This document shows positions 38,254-45,742 of a DNA stretch of 64,000 nt, one piece after another. How positions within the stretch are numbered: position 1 is the first letter of the stretch; the number at the start of each line of letters is the position of its first letter. The DNA comes from Polaromonas jejuensis NBRC 106434 (lineage in GTDB: Bacteria > Pseudomonadota > Gammaproteobacteria > Burkholderiales > Burkholderiaceae_C), in the NCBI RefSeq assembly GCF_001598235.1, contig NZ_BCYO01000005.1, forward strand, positions 124,001 to 188,000, written 5' to 3'. The position numbers and the translations under genes were made by a program. The notes beneath the pieces were generated by a model. That model did not search any database. It saw nothing but the letters and a program-made list of their open reading frames with translations, and had not been told where the DNA came from.

Positions 38254-39132
38254 ATGAATGACACCAGCACTACCTTCAACCGCCTTCGCCCCCGCCTCAA
38301 GGGCATAGCCTACCGAATGCTCGGCTCTACCGCCGAAGCCGAAGAGGTGGTGCAGGACGCCTGGTTGCGCTGGCACGAGGCGGCGCCCTCGGCGCTTGAC
38401 AGTGCCGAGGCCTGGCTGGTGGCCGTGACCACGCGCATTTCAATTGACCGCCTGCGTGCCGCCAAGGTGCAGCGCGAGCATTACATCGGCACCTGGCTGC
38501 CCGAGCCCCTGTTGTCTGACTCGCCTGTCACGCCCGAACAGGTGCTGGAGCGGGCGGACGACGTGTCGGTCGCCTTTTTAAGCCTGCTGGAGCGCCTGGC
38601 GCCCGAGGCTCGCGCGGCTTACCTGATGCGTGAGGTGTTTGATGCGGACTATGACGAGGTGGCGCACACCCTCGGCAAGACCGAAGCTGCCTGCCGCCAG
38701 CTGGTACACCGCGCCAAAATCCAGTTGCGCGAAGAGCGCCCGCGCTACGTGGTGCCCCGCGAGACACACCTGCGCTTGCTGCGCAGCTTTGCCGAGGCCT
38801 CGATGCGCGGGGACTTTGCCGCGCTGAAGTCCATGCTGGCAGATGACGCCGAGCTGATAGGCGATGGCGGCGGCAAGGTGCCGAGTTTTGGCAAGCCACT
38901 CGAAGGCGGCCAGCGCATCGCGCAGCTCTACCTCGCCACCGCGCTGCGTTGCGGCAGCGGGCTGCAGGTTGAGCTGGCCATGATCAACGGAGCATGGGGC
39001 TTGCTGCGTTTTATCGACGGTGTGCTGGAGTCGGCCCAGTCCTTCGAGACCGACGGCGAGCGCATCGTGCGCATCCACGCGCAGCGCAACCCGGACAAGC
39101 TGGCAGCACTGGCAGCAAGCCTGAATCGGTAG
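38254..39132 (+). CDS. ECF41-family RNA polymerase sigma factor with SnoaL-like C-domain
   Basis: 292 residues. Region 2 has RLRPRLKGIAYRMLGSTAEA and VVQDAWLRWHE; region 4 has DYDEVAHTLGKTEAACRQLV. The three ECF41 hallmarks are present: WLPEPL between the domains, DGGGK in the fused SnoaL-like C-terminal domain, and NPDKL near the end. In this family the fused domain acts as a built-in regulator instead of a separate anti-sigma factor, and the usual partner is a carboxymuconolactone decarboxylase-like gene, which follows here. The ATG lies about where transcription would start, so the mRNA may be leaderless. Confidence 0.95.
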   Translation: MNDTSTTFNRLRPRLKGIAYRMLGSTAEAEEVVQDAWLRWHEAAPSALDSAEAWLVAVTTRISIDRLRAAKVQREHYIGTWLPEPLLSDSPVTPEQVLERADDVSVAFLSLLERLAPEARAAYLMREVFDADYDEVAHTLGKTEAACRQLVHRAKIQLREERPRYVVPRETHLRLLRSFAEASMRGDFAALKSMLADDAELIGDGGGKVPSFGKPLEGGQRIAQLYLATALRCGSGLQVELAMINGAWGLLRFIDGVLESAQSFETDGERIVRIHAQRNPDKLAALAASLNR

Positions 39133-39169
39133 TCCGCTCGCAGTCTGTTTTGGGAAATCGACGGGCCGC

Positions 39170-39196
39170 TGTCACAAACCGGCGGTGTCACACGTC
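39170..39196 (+). promoter_or_regulatory. ECF41 promoter in front of the carboxymuconolactone decarboxylase gene
   Basis: TGTCACA (39170-39176), 16 bases, CGTC (39193-39196), the same motif and spacing as before the sigma gene. A second TGTCACA (39186-39192) lies inside the spacer. It is 50 bases upstream of the target ATG. Confidence 0.75.
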
Positions 39197-39246
39197 TTCA
39201 GGGTATGTGCACCTCATGTCGAGGCACTCAACCTGAAGGAAACACC

Positions 39247-39705
39247 ATGACAGAAGCCCGACTCCCCTGGACCCAACTCGCACCCAAGGCCTACCAGGCA
39301 ATGGCTGCCGTCGGCGCCATCACCAGCCAATCCACGCTTGGCACGCCCCTCATCGAACTGGTGCAGACCCGTGTGTCGCAAATCAACGGCTGCGCCTTTT
39401 GCATCGACATGCATGCCCGTGACTTGCGCAAGCACGGCGAAACCTGGCAACGCATTAACAGCCTCTCGACCTGGCGCGAAGTCGGCTTTTACAGCGAGCG
39501 CGAACGCGCCGCACTGGCCTGGGCCGAAGCACTGACCCGGCTGGCCGGCGAGCACGGCGACCACGACACCGCCTTCACGGCGCTGCAGGGCCAGTTCAGC
39601 GAGCAGGAAATTGTCGAACTCACCTGGGCGGTCGCGCAGATCAACGCCTGGAACCGCATGGCGGTGGGCATGCGGCAACCGCCGTCTGGCAAGCCGCTGG
39701 AGTGA
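39247..39705 (+). CDS. Carboxymuconolactone decarboxylase/AhpD-like protein
   Basis: 152 residues from ATG 39247 (AAGGA 8 bases upstream). The AhpD-type active-site pattern is clear: VSQINGCAFCIDMHARDLRK, with CxxC and the downstream His. FSEQEIVELTWAVAQINAWNR is the second conserved helix. Such proteins act as thiol peroxidase-like reductases; as the standard ECF41 partner it is expected to be the main regulon member. An ECF41 promoter precedes it. Confidence 0.93.
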   Translation: MTEARLPWTQLAPKAYQAMAAVGAITSQSTLGTPLIELVQTRVSQINGCAFCIDMHARDLRKHGETWQRINSLSTWREVGFYSERERAALAWAEALTRLAGEHGDHDTAFTALQGQFSEQEIVELTWAVAQINAWNRMAVGMRQPPSGKPLE

Positions 39706-39813
39706 CCGGAGTCCCTTAAGCCGTATCCGGCATCTGAAATTCACCGCGTCGGGAGCGGGTTCACGTGCATGCGCGTGGGCCCGGTTTCGCCAACCAGCTT
39801 GAAGAGTCAATCC

Positions 39814-40218
39814 ATGAAAAAAATCTGCATTCCCCTGTTTCTGGCAGCAGGGGCTTTGCTCGCCCAGCCAGCCTTGGCCAGCGGCTTCGACGGCGTCAGC
39901 GTCACGCCGCTCATGTCAAAAGACCTTTCCGATCTGCCCGGCAAGGAAGGCCTGGTCATCACCGTGGACTACGCCCCCGGCGCTGCCGACCCGGTGCATC
40001 GCCACCGCGCACACGGTTTTATCTACGTGCTCGAAGGTTCCATCGTGATGCAGGTCAAGGGCGGAAAAGAAGTCACGCTGACACCGGGGCAGACTTTTTA
40101 TGAAGGCCCCAACGACATTCACACCGTTGGCCGCAACGCCAGCACCAGCCAGCCCGCCAAGTTTCTTGTGGTGCTGATCAAAAAGAAGAAGGGTGAAGTC
40201 CTGGAACTCGTGAAGTGA
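39814..40218 (+). CDS. Exported cupin-domain protein
   Basis: 134 residues from the ATG at 39814; the longer frame to 39769 lacks a signal peptide at its start. Signal peptide KKICIPLFLAAGALLAQPALAS. The cupin motifs are ADPVHRHRAHGFIYVLEGSI (HxHxxxxxxE-like) and GQTFYEGPNDIHTVGR, giving a likely metal site of three His and one Glu. Periplasmic. It lies 109 bases after the ECF41 target gene and may be co-transcribed. Substrate unknown. Confidence 0.88.
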   Translation: MKKICIPLFLAAGALLAQPALASGFDGVSVTPLMSKDLSDLPGKEGLVITVDYAPGAADPVHRHRAHGFIYVLEGSIVMQVKGGKEVTLTPGQTFYEGPNDIHTVGRNASTSQPAKFLVVLIKKKKGEVLELVK

Positions 40219-40310
40219 AATGAAGTGAGTTGGGCAGGGCCGGTAAGCTCGGCTGAAAACAGCGGTTAGGGGGCTGGATTATTGGTCACCAAACCATGAC
40301 CCCTTGGCGA

Positions 40311-41296
40311 TCAAGGCAAATCCAGGACAACGTTGCCCACCACCTTCCCGCTTTCAACGGCTTCGTGAGCGCCAGCAATATCGTCTAGTGCAAAGCGGGC
40401 GCCTACCGTGTGCGAGAGCCGCCCATTGGCCAGCAGGTCGGTCAGGTTTTTGATCGCCATCTGCCGGTCGACCGGGGCGAGGTCATAGACCAGAAAGAAT
40501 CGCAAGCTGATCGAGCTGAACAGCAAAGTGCGAAACGGAACGGGCGTGTCGCCATACGCATTCGAGCCATAGCCAACGAGCGTGCCATGAGGCGCGAGCG
40601 CGCCATCGGGCAGCAACTGTATGGTGGACGAGAAATCCATATCGACGATGGCGTCCACCCCGCGGCCGGCTGTGAGCTCCTTCACCCGCTGCGCGACAGG
40701 CTCGGTCTTGTAGTTGATCGTCGTTTTGACGCCGGCACCCAGCGCATGCCTTGCTTTCTCTGCCGACCCGACGGTGCCAATCACCTCCGCACCGCCAATG
40801 ACTGCCAGCTGCGCAGCATAGTGACCGACCGCGGACGACGCGCCGATCACCAATACGGTTTTTCCGGAGATGTCGCCCAGCAGGTGGATCGCTTGACAGG
40901 CGGTCATCGCCGGGATACCGAGACAGGCGGCGGCCGCAAAATCCGTCGTGACCGGCAGCCTCACGGCCTGCGCCTCGGGCAGCGCGATATATTCAGCGGC
41001 GGTGCCCATCGGTCGCTGCCATTGCCCATTCCAGATCCAGACCCGTTCGCCAATACGACTGGAGGGCACGCCATCGCCAACCATGTCAATAACGCCGGCG
41101 CCGTCGCTGTGCGGCACGATGCGCTCCGTGCCCAGCGCCCGGCCCAGCCTTGACTTAACTTGACATCCGAGGGGTTGACTCCCGACGTCGCCAGTTTGAC
41201 GCGAACTTCTCCCGGCGCGGGCATCGGCATTGGCAGTTCGCCAACCACCAGGACCTCACGGGCCGCACCGTTTTTTGAATACCAGGCAGAACGCAT
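40311..41296 (-). pseudogene. Zinc-independent alcohol dehydrogenase/quinone oxidoreductase, frameshifted
   Basis: Two minus-strand frames together make one medium-chain dehydrogenase. The first, from ATG 41296 (GAGG upstream), encodes VLVVGELPMPMPAPGEVRVK and TSGVNPSDVK. The second encodes VPHSDGAGVIDMVGDGVPSS, VLVIGASSAVGHYAAQLAVI and an ending typical of QOR proteins. The break is at 41152-41162, where AAGTT-AAGTC is a 5-base tandem duplication; removing five bases restores GVNPSDVKSRLG and a continuous family sequence. NADPH-dependent quinone or enone reduction would be the ancestral role. Either a recent pseudogene or a sequencing error; an independent start at 41117 is possible but would lack the catalytic N-domain. 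Confidence 0.8.
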
Positions 41297-41413
41297 GATG
41301 ACCTCGTCCTAACTTGTTGTCTTCCTGACCAAAGTGACCAGTTGCGACTCGCGCCGGCTGCCCCAAGTTTGAAGTTTTTGGGGTTTTCTGCTTTCCAACA
41401 ACGGAGTCCGAAT

Positions 41414-41545
41414 ATGCGTGCTGTCCGAAAGGAAGTCAAGGCTAGGTTCCGGACGGCCAAAAGGCTGATATCCCGAACCCGTCGATTTCGACCAACCTTG
41501 CTAAATTGCGCGCGCAATAAATCGAGCCCAAGTGGCATACGATAA
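41414..41545 (+). CDS. Possible small basic protein (43 aa) ahead of the ATPase gene
   Basis: ATG with GGAG 8 bases upstream, TAA 19 bases before the ATPase start. MRAVRKEVKARFRTAKRLIS and on, with more than a third Arg/Lys and one Cys. No family recognised. It could be a leader or accessory peptide of the defence cassette, or simply a chance frame in the promoter region. Confidence 0.3.
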   Translation: MRAVRKEVKARFRTAKRLISRTRRFRPTLLNCARNKSSPSGIR

Positions 41546-41564
41546 TGCCGAGATAGGAGCCATC

Positions 41565-43094
41565 ATGGAAGAGATCCAGAAAAAAGAAGTAAGTGCCGCT
41601 GGGGGGAGGGAGTCGCTAGTCCAGCATTTCGCCATTGAAGGCTTATTTGACTATCGGTCTATAAGTTTGGAGTCTGAGTACGCCGCCACAGTCTTGATTG
41701 CGCGCAACGGGGCGGGTAAGACCACAATGCTTGGAGCTCTAGACGCCTTTCTGCGAGGCCAGTTTGGGCGTTTGACTTCCCTGACCTTCCGCAGGATTGA
41801 GTGCAGGCTCAGAAACGTTCCACGAATGCTTGTCTTGGAGAAGGCCGACCTTGAGCAATTTCTCAAAACGGCATCCGAGACGCCTGACGTAGTACGGGTT
41901 GCGAAACAACACGAGCTTGATCCCGAGGACGTTTTGTTCTTCGTGCTTTGGGAATTTCCGGTCATCCAGTGGACTCGGGGGGGCCTTAATCGCCACCCTG
42001 TGTTCAGAAAGGTGTATCAACACCAGTCGTACACCTACGAGGCGACGCTCAGTCTATTCAATAACCTTATGCAGGCTACCAGCGCAGCGTGGTCGCCGGT
42101 AACTGAGCTGCGACAGACAATCGCGACTGCGCTACGAGATATCGAAGTCGTCTATTTGCCGACCTACAGGCGGATCGAACTCTCATTGCCGCAAACAGAT
42201 GAATCGAGATCGGTTTATGACCGTGAGCCACTCAGTATTCACGCGCGGCTTGGCTTGAACCGGCGCGGTCTGCATGCTGGCGATATTCAGTTTGGGCTGG
42301 CAGACATTTCCGCGCGGTTGAAGCAACTCAATCAGGAAATCATCATTGAGTCGAATCAGAAATATGGTGAGATCAGTGCGAACATCATTGATGATCTGAT
42401 TAGTGGTCAGTTTGAAGAGCAGGTGCCAAGTTTGGAGCAGCGTCCAAGTCGCCAAGAATTGGATATCTTCTTCGAGCGGATGAAATCTGGTCGTCGGACT
42501 ATTGGGTACTACGGGTACTATGGTGGTGCATTCAACACTCCAGACATCGACCGCATCTATAGCGGCAATATCCCAAAAAACTCCGAGAAATTCTTGACGT
42601 ACTTCCTGGGTAAGTTGAATAGTGTTATCCAAAAGACAAGAGAAACGGAACGAGTTGTAGAGAGCTTCATCAAGAACTGCAACCGGTACCTCTCTGCGGG
42701 TGATCCCACTGCGGATCAATATGGAATATCCCAGGTTGACGAAAAAGAGCTCAGGCTCGATCGGTCCAGTCTCGAAGTCTCAGTTTGGAGAAAAGGCCCG
42801 AGGTCCATCGAGATTCCACTGGACGCCCTGTCTTCGGGTGAAAAGCAAATGGTTTCGCTGTTCGCCCGCCTCTACCTTTATCCCAAAGACAAGCTCGTTC
42901 TGATAGATGAGCCAGAGCTCTCACTTTCGATTGATTGGCAGCAAAAGATTTTGCCTGACATCGTGAATGCCAGCTTGTGCCGTCAAGTGATTGCAATCAC
43001 CCACTCCCCCTTCATCTTTGACAACGAACTGGATGTGTTCGCTACGTCATTGCGGTTGACGGTGGACGACCAAGAAACCAGCATCAAGCAATAA
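41565..43094 (+). CDS. ariA: AAA/ABC-type ATPase of a two-gene defence system (PARIS AriA-like)
   Basis: 509 residues from ATG 41565, with AGGAG 5 bases upstream. SMC/ABC-type ATPase: N-terminal beta-strands then Walker A ARNGAGKTT (residues 46-54, Lys52), signature ALSSGEKQMVSLFARLYL (about 421), Walker B KLVLIDEPELSLSIDWQQ (about 443) and H-loop ITHSPFIFDNE (about 477). The middle (about 150-380) is an alpha-helical insertion without known domains; no nuclease motif is seen. The partner gene encodes a DUF4435/TOPRIM protein. The pair ATPase + DUF4435 is the composition of PARIS (AriA-AriB) and of AbiL. In PARIS the ATPase assembles into a complex that holds the effector until a phage anti-restriction protein is sensed. 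Base composition is clearly AT-richer than the flanks, a sign of transfer. Confidence 0.72.
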   Translation: MEEIQKKEVSAAGGRESLVQHFAIEGLFDYRSISLESEYAATVLIARNGAGKTTMLGALDAFLRGQFGRLTSLTFRRIECRLRNVPRMLVLEKADLEQFLKTASETPDVVRVAKQHELDPEDVLFFVLWEFPVIQWTRGGLNRHPVFRKVYQHQSYTYEATLSLFNNLMQATSAAWSPVTELRQTIATALRDIEVVYLPTYRRIELSLPQTDESRSVYDREPLSIHARLGLNRRGLHAGDIQFGLADISARLKQLNQEIIIESNQKYGEISANIIDDLISGQFEEQVPSLEQRPSRQELDIFFERMKSGRRTIGYYGYYGGAFNTPDIDRIYSGNIPKNSEKFLTYFLGKLNSVIQKTRETERVVESFIKNCNRYLSAGDPTADQYGISQVDEKELRLDRSSLEVSVWRKGPRSIEIPLDALSSGEKQMVSLFARLYLYPKDKLVLIDEPELSLSIDWQQKILPDIVNASLCRQVIAITHSPFIFDNELDVFATSLRLTVDDQETSIKQ

Positions 43095-43111
43095 GTAGAC
43101 AGGGGACAAAG

Positions 43112-44068
43112 GTGGAGCAGCCTAAGCAGGTGACGGTAGACAACATGGTGGAGCGGCTGAGGGAGAAGCGCGACGCGCCGGCCGTGTTGAAGACCAGGCT
43201 AGCGGCAATTCGCGCTCATGCAGCAGATGTCCTCGTATTCGCATTTGAGGGCCAGGAAGACAAGACGGTTTACTACCATTGGTTCAAGCAGGTCGCTCCG
43301 CTCCTCACATACGAAGTAATCGTTTGCAATGGGAAGGGCAAGGTTCTTGCCTTCCGTGAGCTTCTACAAAGAGATTTGACGAACCTTAAAGAAAGGGTCT
43401 TCTTTTTCGTGGATCATGACTTTGATGGTCTGCGGGGCCAAGCACCGGATGCGGATATTTATGTTACTGATACCTATTCAGTGGAAAACCATTTGGTGAA
43501 CAAGAAGGTGCTTGATGACCTTTTAAAGGTCGAATTGCACTGTGACGGAGAGCCTGCAGTCCGTGCAGCTGTTTCTGCGAAATCTCTCGCGCTGTACGAG
43601 AGGTTTCTTGATGTTACTAAGCCACTCAATCAGAGGATTTTTGTGGCTAAGAAAGCGGGGATCAAGAATGTGAAGCCATGGCCGAACCGGATCAACGCCC
43701 TGGCGAAGGTGGCCATTGATGACGTGACAGCAAGCGACGAGCAGATGACGGTTGTGATTGCGCTTGAACGAGAACCGACCGAAGAAGAGCTTACGAAGTT
43801 TGCGGAGGCGTTCGCCGAACTTGAACCCCGGTCGCAGTACCGAGGCAAATTTGCACTAGCGTTTTTTGGTCGATTACTTGAGGTGTTGGCAGAGGATCGA
43901 GGTTGTCCGGCGCCAGTTTTATTTGCTGGATTGCCATCACGCGGCGCAAATGGGCGTCTCCCTTTGGACACCATCGCGAGCAAGTCGATAGCTCCGCAAC
44001 CCTTCCAACAATTTGTTGATGCGTTGCTTGGGACGCTCGAGAACCCCCCTCTACCGGCCGATGGCTAA
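43112..44068 (+). CDS. ariB: DUF4435/TOPRIM effector of a two-gene defence system (PARIS AriB-like)
   Basis: 318 residues with a GTG start (AGGGGA 5-6 bases upstream), 17 bases after the ATPase stop. DUF4435 signatures: TOPRIM Glu46 in LVFAFEGQEDKTVYYHWF, the DxD pair Asp101/Asp103 in VFFFVDHDFDG, and the family motif TDTYSVENHLVN (122-128). All metal-binding acidic residues of an active TOPRIM nuclease are kept. In PARIS, AriB is released from AriA on sensing a trigger and cleaves host tRNA (reported for tRNA-Lys), stopping phage growth. AbiLii is an alternative relative. Same AT-rich composition as the ATPase gene; the two form an isolated operon. Confidence 0.75.
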   Translation: MEQPKQVTVDNMVERLREKRDAPAVLKTRLAAIRAHAADVLVFAFEGQEDKTVYYHWFKQVAPLLTYEVIVCNGKGKVLAFRELLQRDLTNLKERVFFFVDHDFDGLRGQAPDADIYVTDTYSVENHLVNKKVLDDLLKVELHCDGEPAVRAAVSAKSLALYERFLDVTKPLNQRIFVAKKAGIKNVKPWPNRINALAKVAIDDVTASDEQMTVVIALEREPTEEELTKFAEAFAELEPRSQYRGKFALAFFGRLLEVLAEDRGCPAPVLFAGLPSRGANGRLPLDTIASKSIAPQPFQQFVDALLGTLENPPLPADG

Positions 44069-44142
44069 GGTCCAGTCATGAAAGAGCTAGCCAGCAAGTG
44101 CCATTCCAGGCCGTAGCGGAGCCGCAGGTGTTGGCGTTTAGG

Positions 44143-44170
44143 GCAACTGAAGCAGTAAAGCTTCAGTTGC
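44143..44170. other. Perfect hairpin downstream of the defence cassette
   Basis: GCAACTGAAGC-AGTAAA-GCTTCAGTTGC, an 11-bp perfect stem with a 6-base loop, 74 bases after the DUF4435 stop. No T-run follows on either strand, so it is not a classical terminator. Confidence 0.6.
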
Positions 44171-44204
44171 AGTAGTGACAGAACTCACTAGTAACCGCGA
44201 TTGG

Positions 44205-44622
44205 GTACAAACCGCACAGCCTCTGGACGTTCCTGCATGCGCAATCTCGCCAACACCTCGCCCGTTCTGCCAGCAGTTTTCCCTTTCCTCCACACCTTCA
44301 ACCGATTCGCCCTCAACCGAATCCCGCGCCTGCAGAAGCACAAAGCTCGCATCGCACCCCACCTCCAGCCCATAGCCTTTGAGGCGCATCACTCTTTGCC
44401 GCATTCGTCGTTACTGCGTCAAAGCATTGGCGAATGCCTTTCTGGCTTGTCATCTGCGCCACATGCAGGCCCATGTACGCCACCTCCAGCATGTCGCCGC
44501 TGCCCAGGCCGTACCAGGGGTCCATCACGCAGTCGTGGCCGAAGGCGACGTTGACGCCTGCGGCCATCAGCTCGGGTACGCGGGTCATGCCGCGGCGCTT
44601 GGGGTCAGTGTCGTGGCGAACT
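44205..44622 (-). pseudogene. Decayed duplicate of the 3' part of codA
   Basis: About 415 bases that align, in the same orientation, with codA 45739-46160. Near-identical stretches occur at 44420-44620 (MTRVPELMAAGVNVAFGHDC and DPWYGLGSGDMLEVAYMGLH are both readable). The part coding the last 50 residues is frameshifted and diverged (CDASFVLLQARDSVEG then nonsense). Only the C-terminal third of the deaminase is represented, so it cannot be functional. It ends abruptly at about 44622, just before the promoter of the glycine-zipper gene. Confidence 0.82.
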
Positions 44623-44698
44623 TTTTATCGATTTCGTTCAGCTTGCGTTCACCTACCTCTTCGTAAGCTCTGCTCCACATCAACCAAGGAGCCTCTTC

Positions 44699-45304
44699 AT
44701 GAAACGTTCTGCCATTCTTTGCCTGACCGCGCTGCTGGCAGCGGGCGTCCAGGCCCAGTCCTTCAACGACACTGCCCGCGTGCGCAATGTCAACCCACAG
44801 TACGAGAACATCTCCGTGCCGCGCAACGAGTGCACCAGCCAGTGGGTGATCGAGCCGCAACCCGTGGCGGCTTCGCGCAATTACGGCGGGCTGGCGCTTG
44901 GCGGTGTGGCCGGCGCCCTGCTAGGCAACCAGGTCGGCAATGGCCACGGCCGCGAAGCCGCCACCGCGGTCGGTGCCGTGGTCGGCGCGCTGGCCGGCGA
45001 GCACTTTGCCAACCAGAACGGCTGGGGCGGCTACGAGCAGGCAGCGCCGCAGCAGCGTCAGGTGCAGAGTTGCCGCACCGTCAACGACGTGCAGACCCGT
45101 CTCACCGGCTACCAGGTCGAGTACGAGTACCGCGGTCAGGTCTACAGCACGGTGACCCGCGAGAACCCGGGCCGCACCTTGCCCGTGCGCGTCTCGGTGG
45201 CACCGGTGGAGCCGGCTGGGCGCGAGTTCCAGGGCGCACGCGAATACCAAGGCAGGCGCGATGACCGTGGCGATCGCGAGTACTACGGTGCTTACAACCG
45301 ATGA
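44699..45304 (+). CDS. Glycine-zipper 2TM-domain envelope protein
   Basis: 201 residues, AAGGAG 7 bases before the ATG. Signal peptide MKRSAILCLTALLAAGVQAQ. A Rick_17kDa-type glycine zipper (YGGLALGGVAGALLGNQVGN, then AVGAVVGALAGEHFANQNG) could insert in the outer membrane. C-terminal part (SCRTVNDVQTRLTGYQVEYE and the Arg-rich GREFQGAREYQGRRDDRGDR). Family members include the surface antigen of rickettsiae and stress lipoproteins, but this one has no lipobox. It overlaps the PepSY gene by ATGA; the pair normally precedes a two-component system, whose remains follow. Confidence 0.9.
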   Translation: MKRSAILCLTALLAAGVQAQSFNDTARVRNVNPQYENISVPRNECTSQWVIEPQPVAASRNYGGLALGGVAGALLGNQVGNGHGREAATAVGAVVGALAGEHFANQNGWGGYEQAAPQQRQVQSCRTVNDVQTRLTGYQVEYEYRGQVYSTVTRENPGRTLPVRVSVAPVEPAGREFQGAREYQGRRDDRGDREYYGAYNR

Positions 45305-45537
45305 ACGCATTTGCCAAACTGCTCTGCGCAACCTTGCTCGTGGCGTCCAACCTGGCCTGGGCCGACCTGAGTCGCGACGACGCGGCTGCGGTGGCCCAGC
45401 GGGCCGGTGGCGGCCGCGTGCTCTCAGTCGAAAAGTCCGAGTCTTCGGGCCGGCCGGTATGGCGCGTCAAGGTGGTCACGCCGGCAGGTGAGGTTCACGT
45501 GATCCAGGTGGACGTCGCCACCGGCCAGGTCCGCTAG
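45301..45537 (+). CDS. Small exported PepSY-domain protein
   Basis: 78 residues. Signal peptide (AKLLCATLLVASNLAWADLS) and a short PepSY-like domain: SRDDAAAVAQRAGGGRVLSV and VWRVKVVTPAGEVHVIQVDV. PepSY proteins bind or inhibit proteases and often sit beside sensor kinases. ATG overlaps the previous stop (ATGA), giving translational coupling. Downstream comes only a truncated response regulator. Confidence 0.88.
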   Translation: MNAFAKLLCATLLVASNLAWADLSRDDAAAVAQRAGGGRVLSVEKSESSGRPVWRVKVVTPAGEVHVIQVDVATGQVR

Positions 45538-45562
45538 GGCCAGCCTGCGGCAGCTTTAGCCC

Positions 45563-45742
45563 ATGCGCTTGTTTCTGATCGAGCACGATGCCGCGCTGCG
45601 GCTCACACTGGCCCGCCAGATGGAGGCAGATCGCTACCGGGTCGACCACGCCAAGGACGGCGAAGAGGGTGGACATCGTGTTGCCGGTGCCTTGAGAGGC
45701 ATGCGCTTCAAGGTGAAAGTCAGAATTCTTAATTTACCTTGA
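45563..45742 (+). pseudogene. Truncated OmpR-type response regulator (N-terminal stump)
   Basis: ATG 45563 opens MRLFLIEHDAALRLTLARQM, then EADRYRVDHAKDGEEGG, the first 37 residues of a receiver domain (beta1, acidic pair partly changed to EHD, helix 1, beta2). After that the sequence leaves the family and ends with a TGA at 45740-45742, inside the 3' end of the opposite codA gene. The phospho-acceptor Asp, the rest of the receiver, the DNA-binding domain and any sensor kinase are missing. It is a recombination stump of the operon that began with the glycine-zipper and PepSY genes. Confidence 0.78.

Noticed and set aside
44180..44665. Several plus-strand frames over the codA remnant
   Set aside because: They are antisense to the decayed codA copy and also appear opposite intact codA.
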